A DNA stretch of 64,000 nt, taken from positions 1 to 64,000 of the forward strand of contig NZ_JAGXCY010000009.1 in NCBI RefSeq assembly GCF_018310695.1, in the 5' to 3' direction. The translations under genes were made by a program, and so were the position numbers. This document shows, in pieces, positions 42,266 to 50,625 of the stretch (position 1 is the stretch's first letter; the number at the start of each line of letters is the position of its first letter). Below the pieces are notes generated by a model that saw only the letters and a list, made by a program, of their open reading frames with translations, did no database searches and had not been told where the DNA came from. This DNA is from Paenibacillus sp. Marseille-Q4541 (GTDB lineage Bacteria; Bacillota; Bacilli; Paenibacillales; Paenibacillaceae).

Positions 42266-43540
42266 TTATCCTTGAAACACCTTTTCCGTGACGTTTTCGG
42301 AGCTTGGGAGTTTACGTGTCGTTTTGTCAATCAACCAATAGAACCCTATCAATAATACAGACAGTCCGCTGAAACCAATAATCACTTCACTTCCAAAGAA
42401 TTCTCCCAAAATACCTCCACAAAGTGATCCAAGAGGCGCAGCAATACCGCTCAAACTGTAGGACGCCGAAAATACTCTTCCCAGTAGATGTTCGGGGATT
42501 CCTTTTTGAATATAGGTATTGATTAGAATATTAGTTACACCGCCTGGAACCCAAGACAAGCCGTATATAAATATCATGATCCATATATTGGGACTGAAGA
42601 CACTAAGGGTCCACAATATACCGCTGATAGAAAATGCAATCCCATAAATGAGGCCCATTCCATATTTCTCTAGTTTTAATAAAGGGGCGATTAAGGCTCC
42701 TAGCATACTTCCCATCGCCTGCCCCATCAGTAAGTAGCCATACATTTCTGGCCCCCCATGTAACTTACTGAACGCAGGCAAGACGACAAAGGTCGCTCCT
42801 CCGACAAAGTTAATGAGAATCATTCCCCAAAGAAGTCTTGAAAAAGATTTGCCTAGTAGTATATGAATTCCTTCCAGAAGCTCTATTTTATAACGGTGCA
42901 AAATAGCTGATATCTTCTCCTTTTTGGCTTTATTACTCGGCTCTGATTGCTGCACATGTTTCGGAATTCTAAGGAATGAGAATAAAATAGCACTGATCAT
43001 AAATAGCACGGAATCTAATAAGTAAATGGAGACGGCTCCGATCATCACGATCAGAACACCGGAAATTGCATTACAAAAGGTATCAATGCCCTGACCCGCA
43101 AAGGTGAAATAAGAATTGGCCTTTGTGAGATCTTTTTTGTTTACGAAGCTGGGTAATGATGACATTTGTGCGGGGTAAATGAGGGTGTTAAATACAGAAA
43201 TCAGAGGCGATATGATGAGAACAAGGGTGACATGTAACTGGCCGAAATAACTGGCTACTGGAATGACTAACAGTAGGATGGCTTGAATGAGCTGCGTATT
43301 AATAAGTAAGTAGCGTATAGATATGCGATCTATGATGGGACCACTGAAAAATTGAATAAATCTTGGAATGAGTGAAAGGAAGCCGGCTAGCCCTGTATAG
43401 AAAGTAGATCCTCCAAGTTCCGATACAAGCCACATCGCAGCAACTGCATAGATAGAGTCACCTACATTTGTAACCAGTCTCCCAAAGAACATTAACATGA
43501 AATTTCGATTCATGAACAGGTTCATAGCCTTACCATTCAC
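42266..43540 (-). CDS. Major facilitator superfamily transporter
   Basis: Membrane protein of 424 residues with about twelve segments. The loop after segment 2 reads GPIIDRISIRYLLI, the degenerate MFS motif A, with the family's usual GR-rich second half. It looks like the DHA-type or enterobactin-exporter-like branch (MFS_3). It would export a drug or metabolite; the substrate is unknown. The start is GTG, overlapping the stop of the ArsR-type gene (GTGA), so the two are translationally coupled and the regulator probably controls this exporter. Confidence 0.85.
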   Translation of the reverse strand: MNGKAMNLFMNRNFMLMFFGRLVTNVGDSIYAVAAMWLVSELGGSTFYTGLAGFLSLIPRFIQFFSGPIIDRISIRYLLINTQLIQAILLLVIPVASYFGQLHVTLVLIISPLISVFNTLIYPAQMSSLPSFVNKKDLTKANSYFTFAGQGIDTFCNAISGVLIVMIGAVSIYLLDSVLFMISAILFSFLRIPKHVQQSEPSNKAKKEKISAILHRYKIELLEGIHILLGKSFSRLLWGMILINFVGGATFVVLPAFSKLHGGPEMYGYLLMGQAMGSMLGALIAPLLKLEKYGMGLIYGIAFSISGILWTLSVFSPNIWIMIFIYGLSWVPGGVTNILINTYIQKGIPEHLLGRVFSASYSLSGIAAPLGSLCGGILGEFFGSEVIIGFSGLSVLLIGFYWLIDKTTRKLPSSENVTEKVFQG

Positions 43541-44037
43541 CCTTTCTTTTCGCCTTTAGGCTTGGTAGATATCATCTTGACTCCAATACTAAATTCCTGT
43601 TTGTCTTTGCTATGATCAGTTGTTGATTTCTCCACCCAACTTTCTAGAAAGGCTCTAAATTCATTCGCCATTTCTTCTTGCAACGCTTTAGATAATTCCA
43701 GTCGAATACTCATTCTGGTAGCATCTGCTGACTCAAATTGATCGCTAAGTACAGGGTCTGAGAGTTCTGAACCTGCCGTGTTAAACCACTTGGACTTCGA
43801 TTGATAATACTTTTCGATAACTCCACCGTTCTTTTTTTCTTCCACCATTTCAATTAATCCGCCATCATACAATTTTTTGATATGGTAATGGACATTTCCG
43901 CCAGATTCACCAAGAAGATCAGCTACTTGTTTTGAAGTTTTTGGAGTATCAAGCAGATACTTAATTATTTTAACTCGAAGTGCACTACTTAATAATTTGG
44001 ATTGTTCTATCGATATATTCAGCATTTCTTCATTCAT
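43537..44037 (-). CDS. ArsR-type winged-helix regulator
   Basis: Protein of 166 residues. The N-terminal winged helix has ALRVKIIKYLLDTPKTSKQVADLLGESGGNVHYHIKKL over residues 19-56, where the second part is the recognition helix. A C-terminal amphipathic region (about 95-145) would dimerise or bind ligand. No Cys metal site is visible, so it does not look like a classical metal sensor. AAGGAG precedes the ATG. It overlaps the MFS gene by 4 nt and is likely its repressor. Confidence 0.85.
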   Translation of the reverse strand: MNEEMLNISIEQSKLLSSALRVKIIKYLLDTPKTSKQVADLLGESGGNVHYHIKKLYDGGLIEMVEEKKNGGVIEKYYQSKSKWFNTAGSELSDPVLSDQFESADATRMSIRLELSKALQEEMANEFRAFLESWVEKSTTDHSKDKQEFSIGVKMISTKPKGEKKG

Positions 44038-44392
44038 AAAATGTCAGCTCCTTTTAACGATCTGTTTATTTAGATCATCGATCTGCAAAAATAGATTATC
44101 ATGCTAAACTGGAATTGTAAACCACTATTTTGGAATAAATTGTTTTTTTCTTAGTGCTTTATGGAAATAAACTTGTCCACATTACTCCTATACTTTCACT
44201 TACATCGATCAGCATTTATGAATAAAGGTTAACAAAGTCTTTTCTTTCGCCCCCGTTTAACCACAATACTGTAACCCCGAATGTAAACACATACACAAAA
44301 TCCTTTTTTATAATATAGAAGCGGTAAAAACTGGGTAATAAAAACATAAGGTTAGCATTTACTTACAAAGTTTTGAGAGGAGACGTTCACTA
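44038..44392. other. 355-bp divergent promoter region with GATCT inverted repeats
   Basis: AGATC-ATC-GATCT at 44072-44084 and an upstream GATCT (about 44059) form overlapping inverted repeats 25-45 nt upstream of the ArsR-type gene, a plausible operator for its autoregulation. A TATAAT at about 44317 may serve the plus-strand secreted protein. No ORF was seen. Confidence 0.45.
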
Positions 44393-45496
44393 ATGAACAA
44401 ACAAATGAAACGAGCAGTAGCTGTATTCGCTGCAGGAGCACTCATCGGGAATATCGGAATGTTGGGAGGTCAGCATGCTGCGGCCTCTGAAGCTAAACCC
44501 GCAGTTCAGCAGTCAGCACAATCGGGTGTGACCCTAAAATATAATGGAAATGTGCTTCAGCTACAGGGAAAATTGGTTGATGGGAATACAATGATTCCAA
44601 TCTCCATCCTCCGTGATGCCGCAGGTCTGCCACTGACTTACACATCTAAAACAAAAACCTATAACGTTGGGTCCGGGATCTTGAAACTGAGTCTTGAGGT
44701 ATCTGATTATGGAATTAATACTTATATTAACGACAGATATATTGGAGACAACAGCAGCAATTATGAAGCGAAGAATATAGGTGGCAAGATTTATGTACCT
44801 TTTAAAGTCCTAAGTGAATATATGGGATTCCAAGGCGATTATAATGCATCTTCCAAAAGCCTGAATCTATCTAAAAGAAAAATGAACGAGGTTCAGATTA
44901 CTTCGGAGACTATCTCGTCTCAAGATAAAAACGCCACTATTCTTATTCGTTATCCTAAGCTGAGTGGACTTAGCAGCACGGATGCTCAAGAAGCGATCAA
45001 CAAAGTATTCAAAGATAAAGCATCGGCATTCGCAGCTGAGGCCAAGACAAAATCGAAAAAACGTGACGGTAAAGTTGAGCAACCTTACGATTTTAACGGG
45101 AGCTTCCTACTTACCTTTAACCGCGAAGGCGTGCTCAGCATTGTAACTGACAATTATGAATATGTCGGCGGTGCTCATGGGATGACGCTGCGCGAAGGAT
45201 TTACTTTCTCGCTTAAGGACGGAAAGCAGCTTTCCATAAATGATCTGTTACATTCCTCTGAAGGCGCAAAGAAAAAGCTGGACAAGATGCTTAAGGAAAA
45301 AACAAAAAATGACGACTATACGGATGGATTTAACGGATTAAAGACAAATCCAGATTTCTACTTGAAAGAGGGCGGAATTACCGTTTTCTATCAACAGTAT
45401 GAAATTGCACCGTATGCGGCTGGATTCCCGACGTACACATTTAACTTTAACGACCTGTTGCCAAAAGGTACTGATCCCTTCTCCTCAGCGAAATAG
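44393..45496 (+). CDS. Secreted protein with copper-amine-oxidase-N stalk domain and DUF3298
   Basis: Protein of 367 residues with a Sec signal peptide ending at about residue 32 (HAAASEA). The first mature domain (about 45-160) is a stalk-type copper-amine-oxidase N module (KLVDGNTMIPISILRDAAGL; IYVPFKVLSEYMG). The second half has DUF4163/DUF3298-type sequence (NYEYVGGAHGMTLREGFTFSLKDGKQL; EGGITVFYQQYEIAPYAAG, split over residues 246-348). It would sit in the cell wall or outside the cell; the function is not established. GAGAGGAGACGTTCACTA precedes the ATG. Confidence 0.85.
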   Translation: MNKQMKRAVAVFAAGALIGNIGMLGGQHAAASEAKPAVQQSAQSGVTLKYNGNVLQLQGKLVDGNTMIPISILRDAAGLPLTYTSKTKTYNVGSGILKLSLEVSDYGINTYINDRYIGDNSSNYEAKNIGGKIYVPFKVLSEYMGFQGDYNASSKSLNLSKRKMNEVQITSETISSQDKNATILIRYPKLSGLSSTDAQEAINKVFKDKASAFAAEAKTKSKKRDGKVEQPYDFNGSFLLTFNREGVLSIVTDNYEYVGGAHGMTLREGFTFSLKDGKQLSINDLLHSSEGAKKKLDKMLKEKTKNDDYTDGFNGLKTNPDFYLKEGGITVFYQQYEIAPYAAGFPTYTFNFNDLLPKGTDPFSSAK

Positions 45497-45542
45497 CAAC
45501 GAACGCTTCATTATTAGCCTTCTGAATAACAACCTATAGACC

Positions 45543-45586
45543 GATTAAGACCTTGAGGGACTATTTATTCCTTCAAGGTCTTAATC
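45543..45586. terminator. Terminator between the secreted-protein gene and cotH
   Basis: Perfect 14-bp stem GATTAAGACCTTGA/TCAAGGTCTTAATC with a 16-nt loop and T-rich tail. It lies between two convergent genes and ends 11 nt before the cotH stop. Confidence 0.88.
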
Positions 45587-45597
45587 TTTATTATTTC

Positions 45598-46644
45598 CTA
45601 CAGCTTCGCAAGTTCTTCTTTTAAAAAGCAACGTCTTGCCACTACATAATCACGGATTATTTCCGGCTCTGAGGCGAATACATCGCTATGCCATCTATAA
45701 TATGGGTCCTGGTGAACTTCATTAGCAATGTTTTTATGCATACGGTTTATCATCGGCATAATACGTTTTTCTGTAAATGACTCTATTAAATATTTACGCA
45801 TTAGTTTTTTGTATTGCTGACGAAATACGCGGTATGCTAGCAGTTTACCAGTTAGTTTGTTATATCCTTGAATTCTGACCATATTGGAATCCACTCGTGT
45901 GCCGTAGCAATTCCTCCCCCAAGTTCCTTCATAATCCCATGGAATCATACCATATTTTCTATGCTTCTTACTTTCGAACAGGGTGTAATTTTGATGAAAA
46001 CCGTCGTAGTTCCCCGTAAGTACTGCTCCGCATAACCAGCGCAAATAATTATCTGTATCTACCCGGCTATGCAATAGTTGAAGTAATTCGAGCTTTGATT
46101 TCTGATTTAGTTCCCTAATAAATGAATGAAGCTTTACCTGGTCACTACTTGTTCCTTTAATAAGATAATACCCCAGAGTGTTGTCCTCATCGGCTAAATA
46201 CGAATCCATCGAAAAGTCGGCTTGATCATTAACTGCATAGTAAATGCTGCTGACAGGAATGTTTCTTTTACGGAAGAAAGCCATTTTGACACTCTCAATT
46301 CTCAAGTAAACTCCCATAGGTTCACCATTCATGTATAGGACGCAGTGCTGTGTTGAAGGAGCTGGAACACCAATAGACTCAAAATAACGAAACGACAGAG
46401 CATTGCGCAAAAGGGAAGGATCATCGTACTCCGCATTAAAGTGATATGTTTTACTTATTGTACGAATCTCGAAGGATTTCTTAATGTAACCTCGCGTATG
46501 TCCTCCTCTATATCTCAGTCGGATCGATTGTTCCTTTCCTCCAATACTCATTACTGCATTTACGAATGTATTAGACCAGATATCAGAACTTAACTTCTCA
46601 TATTCTTTCGTGGGTACGACAATGTGGTACACAGGTAATGCCAT
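45598..46644 (-). CDS. cotH: CotH-type spore-coat protein kinase
   Basis: Protein of 348 residues of the CotH kinase family. Readable motifs include CVLYMNGEPMGVYLRIESVK (ATP-binding side, with Lys), the GNYDGFHQNYTLF segment and the metal-binding IPWDYEGTWGRN. In B. subtilis CotH phosphorylates Ser residues of CotB and CotG and is needed for outer-coat assembly. GGAGAGAC precedes the ATG. The gene is transcribed divergently from a CotB-like gene, a layout like that of the B. subtilis cotB/cotG/cotH locus. Confidence 0.9.
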   Translation of the reverse strand: MALPVYHIVVPTKEYEKLSSDIWSNTFVNAVMSIGGKEQSIRLRYRGGHTRGYIKKSFEIRTISKTYHFNAEYDDPSLLRNALSFRYFESIGVPAPSTQHCVLYMNGEPMGVYLRIESVKMAFFRKRNIPVSSIYYAVNDQADFSMDSYLADEDNTLGYYLIKGTSSDQVKLHSFIRELNQKSKLELLQLLHSRVDTDNYLRWLCGAVLTGNYDGFHQNYTLFESKKHRKYGMIPWDYEGTWGRNCYGTRVDSNMVRIQGYNKLTGKLLAYRVFRQQYKKLMRKYLIESFTEKRIMPMINRMHKNIANEVHQDPYYRWHSDVFASEPEIIRDYVVARRCFLKEELAKL

Positions 46645-46986
46645 GTCTCTCCACCTTTCCCTTATGCATATTACCTCTGTAGGCTTTTTAAGTGTATCGT
46701 ATGCAAAAACTCAATAAGCCGTAAGGGCTGATACACATTCCTATTTACCTCTCTCATACCTAGACGGTTCAGAATAGGGCAATCGCTCTATGTAATCTAT
46801 TAAATTGAGATCAATAAGTAGATTTATGCCAATTAATCGATCAAATGTATGTTTGGCTAGTCCCATTCGATAGACAGTCACATATTAATAAACTACAGAT
46901 AGACTTGAATGACAAATGAAGGGGAACATTCTGACATCAACTCTTCTAGTCTATCAATTTCAAATAGGAGAAAGGGGAACATATTA
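46645..46986. other. 342-bp divergent region between cotH and the CotB-like gene
   Basis: It should contain late mother-cell promoters for both genes. CATATTAATA near 46880 resembles a sigma-K -10, but no convincing -35 was found. No ORF with a good ribosome binding site. Confidence 0.4.
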
Positions 46987-47502
46987 ATGGCTATGAACAT
47001 GCGAGGATTATTAGGAAGAGGAGTAAAAATTAATCGAGGAGGACCCGATGCAATCGAAGGAACATTAATGGATGTAAGATGGGACCATATGGTAGTCCAC
47101 TGCAAAGAAGGACTAGTCTATGTGAATGAATCCCATATTAAAAGCATCACAGATACAGGCCGTTCCGGTGGTGCTAGAGGATTTATGCAAGATCCAATTC
47201 GATCCAACAACTTTCTTGGGGTAATGCGATCCTTACGTTATCAACGCGTACAAATCAATCGTGGCGGACCCGAAAAACTAGAAGGAATACTTGCAGATGC
47301 TGATCAAAATCAACTGGTCATGACTTTGAAAAATCAAGAAATTGTACGGATTCCTTTATATCATGTCAAATCGATTTCTGTCCTTGGTAAAGATCAGAAA
47401 AATAACAACACCAGCCAAGGAAATAAAGAAAATAGTAACCAATCTCAGGGCAACCAATCCAAAGGCAACCAATCTAAAAGCAACCAATCTAAAGGTAAAT
47501 AG
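46987..47502 (+). CDS. CotB-like spore-coat protein with Ser/Lys-rich tail
   Basis: Protein of 171 residues. Two copies of a 45-residue module occur: GVKINRGGPDAIEGTLMDV ending VNESHIKSIT, and RVQINRGGPEKLEGILADA ending PLYHVKSISV. The same module is repeated in B. subtilis CotB. The C-terminal 35 residues repeat NQSK/GNQSK units, giving many Ser next to Lys, a plausible CotH substrate. The ATG at 46987 has AAGGGG 9 nt upstream. B. subtilis CotB is about twice as long with three modules and a longer Ser-rich tail. Confidence 0.82.
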   Translation: MAMNMRGLLGRGVKINRGGPDAIEGTLMDVRWDHMVVHCKEGLVYVNESHIKSITDTGRSGGARGFMQDPIRSNNFLGVMRSLRYQRVQINRGGPEKLEGILADADQNQLVMTLKNQEIVRIPLYHVKSISVLGKDQKNNNTSQGNKENSNQSQGNQSKGNQSKSNQSKGK

Positions 47503-47520
47503 TTTAGAGGCAACCAATTT
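47430..47520 (+). repeat. 15-bp direct repeats crossing the CotB-like stop codon
   Basis: Near-identical units of the GGCAACCAATCTAAA type recur five or more times. At least one degenerate copy (GGCAACCAATTTCAA) lies beyond the stop codon at 47500-47502, so the coding repeat array once extended further or expanded past the stop. Confidence 0.8.
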
Positions 47521-47632
47521 CAAGCAAAGAACTTGAACACCATGTTTAACCCGAAAAAAATCTTCGAAATAATTAATAGAATTAATAGAATATAGACCAA
47601 CTCATTTTAGTCAACTAAAGGGGGGAATAATA

Positions 47633-47770
47633 ATGTTGATATTCATAGCGATATTAATAACTGGTGTGCCTCTATATTGGATTGTACTTCCTAAGAGGTT
47701 TACTCCGTCTGAAGAAACCGTTATTCAGCTTTCGCAAGGAATTCTTCCCCTAGGAGGTGAATCCCAATAG
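47633..47770 (+). CDS. 45-aa membrane micropeptide upstream of the permease
   Basis: An ATG at 47633 follows GGGGGAATAATA and encodes 45 residues. The first 20 are hydrophobic (MLIFIAILITGVPLYWIVL), followed by a charged and polar part. It is a predicted single-pass membrane peptide. Its last codons contain the AGGAGG that serves the permease gene, and the ORFs overlap or abut, depending on the permease start. This suggests coupling. I recognise no family. Confidence 0.6.
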   Translation: MLIFIAILITGVPLYWIVLPKRFTPSEETVIQLSQGILPLGGESQ

Positions 47771-47771
47771 A

Positions 47772-49112
47772 ATGCTCGATTATCAACTATGGCTAACCTT
47801 TGGGGTGTTCATCACTACGGTTATTTTTTTAATGTGGCGCCCACGCGGAATCAATGAATCCATTCCTACCTCGCTGGGCGCTCTCCTTCTTATTATTACA
47901 GGGGTAAGCAGCTATACCAACATTATTGAGATTTTTGGCATCGTGTCGGGTGCAGCAGTTACCATTCTTTCCACCATTGTCATGTCCATTATCTTGGATA
48001 GTATAGGATTTTTTCGCTGGATCGCCATAAATATGATTGATAAAGCAAGAGGTTCAGGCATAAAGTTATACTGGCTCATCATCTTACTTTGTTTTCTTAT
48101 GACGATATTTTTCAACAATGACGGAAGTATTTTAATTACAACCCCCATTATTATCCGAATCTGCTCCATACTGCGTTTGAAAATGCATCAAAAGCTTCCT
48201 TATCTTATCTCCGGTGCTTTAGTAGCCACTGCTTCGAGTGCCCCAATCGGTTTAAGTAATCTGGCCAATCTCATTGCACTCAAAATGGTCGGTTTAGATT
48301 TAAATCAATACACTCTAATGATGTTTCTACCCTCCATGCTTGGCATAATAAGTATTACACTATTACTCTACTATTATTTCCGTACAAATATCCCTAAAAA
48401 AATCCACCATTTCCCTATCCAACTCTCTTCTACAAGCTACCATCCATTGCAGACACCACCAGAAAATCAAGAAAAAGTAGATTGGTGGTTATTCCGAGTC
48501 TGTATTAGCATTGTTGTGTTGATTCGTGCGGGTTTTTTCCTTGCCGAGAGCTTCGGCATTCCCATGGAAGCTGTTGCTATAACAGGTGTGGTACTCATGT
48601 TAGCTGTTAGATACTACCGAACCCGGCAAGGAGTAAAAGATGTAGTGACCCAGACGCCTTGGCATATCTTACTGTTTGCATTCAGTATCTATGTGATTGT
48701 GGACAGCCTGCATCGAGCAGGAGTAACAGAATCAATAATTACTCTACTAAAACCACTAGCAGAAATGGGAGATGCAAGCTTGATTGCTGCATCAGGGATC
48801 ATGCTCACCATTTTATCAAATCTAGTAAACAATCTTCCTTCTGTTATGATCGGAACTTTCGTAGTTACGGATTTAGGCCTTTCCGATCAGCAACTTCACC
48901 TAGCCTATCTTGCCAATATTTTAGGAAGTGATATCGGGGCCCTCTTAACACCGATTGGAACACTCGCCACACTAATTTGGATGTTTATTTTAAAGACTCA
49001 CCACATCCACATCTCATGGAAACAGTATATGAAAGTAACGTTTATAGTGGTACCTATAGGTCTGATTATTAGCCTAGTTTCCTTATATATTTGGACATTA
49101 ATTCTGTTTTGA
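47772..49112 (+). CDS. ArsB/NhaD-family permease
   Basis: Membrane protein of about 446 residues with eleven or twelve segments. The family motif FFNNDGSILITTPIIIRIC occurs after segment 3 and again in the second half as NLVNNLPSVMIGTF, the two inverted-topology hairpins of the ion-transporter superfamily. Substrates in the family are arsenite, sodium or other ions and dicarboxylates; none can be inferred. The ATG is 14 nt after AGGAGG, and an in-frame GTG at 47757 overlaps that site, so the start is uncertain. Sits between two CotB-like genes. Confidence 0.82.
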   Translation: MLDYQLWLTFGVFITTVIFLMWRPRGINESIPTSLGALLLIITGVSSYTNIIEIFGIVSGAAVTILSTIVMSIILDSIGFFRWIAINMIDKARGSGIKLYWLIILLCFLMTIFFNNDGSILITTPIIIRICSILRLKMHQKLPYLISGALVATASSAPIGLSNLANLIALKMVGLDLNQYTLMMFLPSMLGIISITLLLYYYFRTNIPKKIHHFPIQLSSTSYHPLQTPPENQEKVDWWLFRVCISIVVLIRAGFFLAESFGIPMEAVAITGVVLMLAVRYYRTRQGVKDVVTQTPWHILLFAFSIYVIVDSLHRAGVTESIITLLKPLAEMGDASLIAASGIMLTILSNLVNNLPSVMIGTFVVTDLGLSDQQLHLAYLANILGSDIGALLTPIGTLATLIWMFILKTHHIHISWKQYMKVTFIVVPIGLIISLVSLYIWTLILF

Positions 49113-49125
49113 GAGGAGGAAAACC

Positions 49126-49785
49126 GTGCAAATGAATAAATCTTGGTTAGGTAAACAAGTCGAGTTGATACTATCGGGCTGTAGAATTCCAATTCAAGGA
49201 GAAATTATAGATATCGGTAATGATATTTTCGTCATATATGGGGAGAGCAGGTTCATATATATTCCGATTCATCATCTACAGCAAATGAGACTGACAACGA
49301 ATAATAATCCAATAATCACCCTTCCTCCTGATCCCGCCATCGACCATAATAATATCTCATACCGTAAAATATTGATGAATTCAAGAGGGTATTTTAGCGA
49401 AATATCAGTCGGGGATAAATCTCTTCATGGATACGTAACGGCCATTATGAACGACTACTTTGTGTTTTTTTCTCCATTGCATCGTTCTGTATATATATCT
49501 GTAGATCACCTAAAATATATTGTTCCCTATCCACCTAACACCACCCCCTTCTCCCTAAGTCATGAACACTTCCCTTTACAACCCGCCTCAAAGCCACTTT
49601 CCCGAACACTGGATCAACAGATCAAGAAACTAGAAGGAGAATTAGTTATCTTAAATCTAGGAGACAAGCCCTATAGAGCTGGATTTTTAAAATACTTGGA
49701 CGGTAACCTGCTAGAATTAGTAGAAGCGGAGGGAAACACACTAATTATGCATACTGACCATATTAAAACTATCCATGTCCCGTGA
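49126..49785 (+). CDS. Second CotB-like protein
   Basis: Protein of 219 residues with three degenerate copies of a 50-residue module. Each has a short strand pair around a GEIIDIGNDIFVIYGES-type turn and a C-terminal IPIHHLQQM, YISVDHLKYIV or MHTDHIKTIHV segment. This is the His/Lys-Ile pattern of CotB repeats, without the RGGPE signature. The GTG start has AGGAGG 6 nt upstream. It follows the permease by 13 nt and probably shares its transcript. Confidence 0.6.
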   Translation: MQMNKSWLGKQVELILSGCRIPIQGEIIDIGNDIFVIYGESRFIYIPIHHLQQMRLTTNNNPIITLPPDPAIDHNNISYRKILMNSRGYFSEISVGDKSLHGYVTAIMNDYFVFFSPLHRSVYISVDHLKYIVPYPPNTTPFSLSHEHFPLQPASKPLSRTLDQQIKKLEGELVILNLGDKPYRAGFLKYLDGNLLELVEAEGNTLIMHTDHIKTIHVP

Positions 49786-49813
49786 TCTACTTTAATTCAG
49801 TAACACTGCACTA

Positions 49814-49838
49814 AAAAGGGGCCTCTACGGTCCCTTTG
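49814..49838 (+). terminator. Weak hairpin after the second CotB-like gene
   Basis: Stem AAAGGG-CC/GG-CCCTTT with a bulge and short loop, 29 nt after the stop, without a strong T-run. Confidence 0.45.
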
Positions 49839-50045
49839 CTTCTACTCAAAGCCTGTTTGCAGCCACTCTGATTATACATACTCGCTGAAGATGACCTCCG
49901 CTCAATCCTTCCGGATTACGTTCTTTATAATCGCTAATCCTACTTTTAGTAGAATATGGATTGCCTAATCCAATTTGAAAAAGGTGTTTTTTATAATCTA
50001 AACTGATATGATAACTACTAATAAACTCAATTTAGGAGGATACCT

Positions 50046-50552
50046 ATGTTTCTATCGAACAGTAAATCTGTCAGGTTTTCCTTTTCTAAAAAAGTCATTC
50101 GTCTCACGCTTGCGGTTCCTTTACTCGCCATCACTCTACTGCTTCCTGCTCCACCGGCAGCTTCTCCTCCGGTCTTTCATCTGGAATCCTCTTCGGCGCT
50201 TGCTCCTATGAAGATCAATCTGTTAATAGATCAATATTCACCTCTGCTAAGCAGTGTTCGAGGTTTTCCAATTCAGACGGATGAAGCAACGTCAGGTCCA
50301 ATCGAGGTAAGAACTTCTTCCGGAAACCTATATGTACAGTATAGTGATTCATCTCTTACTTATATTGATACTGGTATCGTAGCAAACCTCATGCCTGGTG
50401 ATACCATCTACTGGTCTCCTTCCTTATCTCAAGAAAACCGAGTCGGAGCACAGATTGAGCTTGTTTCACCTAAAGAGTCTGCCATCGTCGAGATCACTCC
50501 TGCAGAAGACCCTCTCTTTTACAAAGCCACTGTTGTGGGTCAATCAAAGTAA
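50046..50552 (+). CDS. Small secreted protein of unknown function
   Basis: Protein of 168 residues. A positively charged start with Ser and Lys (residues 1-18) and a hydrophobic core (TLAVPLLAITLLLPA) form a Sec signal peptide with cleavage near the PAAS segment. The mature part of about 125 residues is rich in beta-like segments, without cysteines, and matches no family I know. AGGAGG lies 6-7 nt before the ATG. It is a single gene that converges on the LCP gene. Confidence 0.65.
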   Translation: MFLSNSKSVRFSFSKKVIRLTLAVPLLAITLLLPAPPAASPPVFHLESSSALAPMKINLLIDQYSPLLSSVRGFPIQTDEATSGPIEVRTSSGNLYVQYSDSSLTYIDTGIVANLMPGDTIYWSPSLSQENRVGAQIELVSPKESAIVEITPAEDPLFYKATVVGQSK

Positions 50553-50588
50553 CCGTAATCTTTCGTCACTCTGGTTATAGAACAATAA

Positions 50589-50620
50589 AAGGAACATTCC
50601 CCACATGGAAATGTTCCTTA
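50589..50620. terminator. Bidirectional terminator before the LCP gene
   Basis: Arms AAGGAACATT-CC and GGAAATGTTCCTT pair with one bulge, and T-rich sequence follows on both strands. Between two convergent genes. Confidence 0.75.
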
Positions 50621-50625
50621 TTATT

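Noticed and set aside
47430..47520. CRISPR-like array
   Set aside because: 15-bp coding repeats without spacers, no cas genes; it is the tail of a coat protein.
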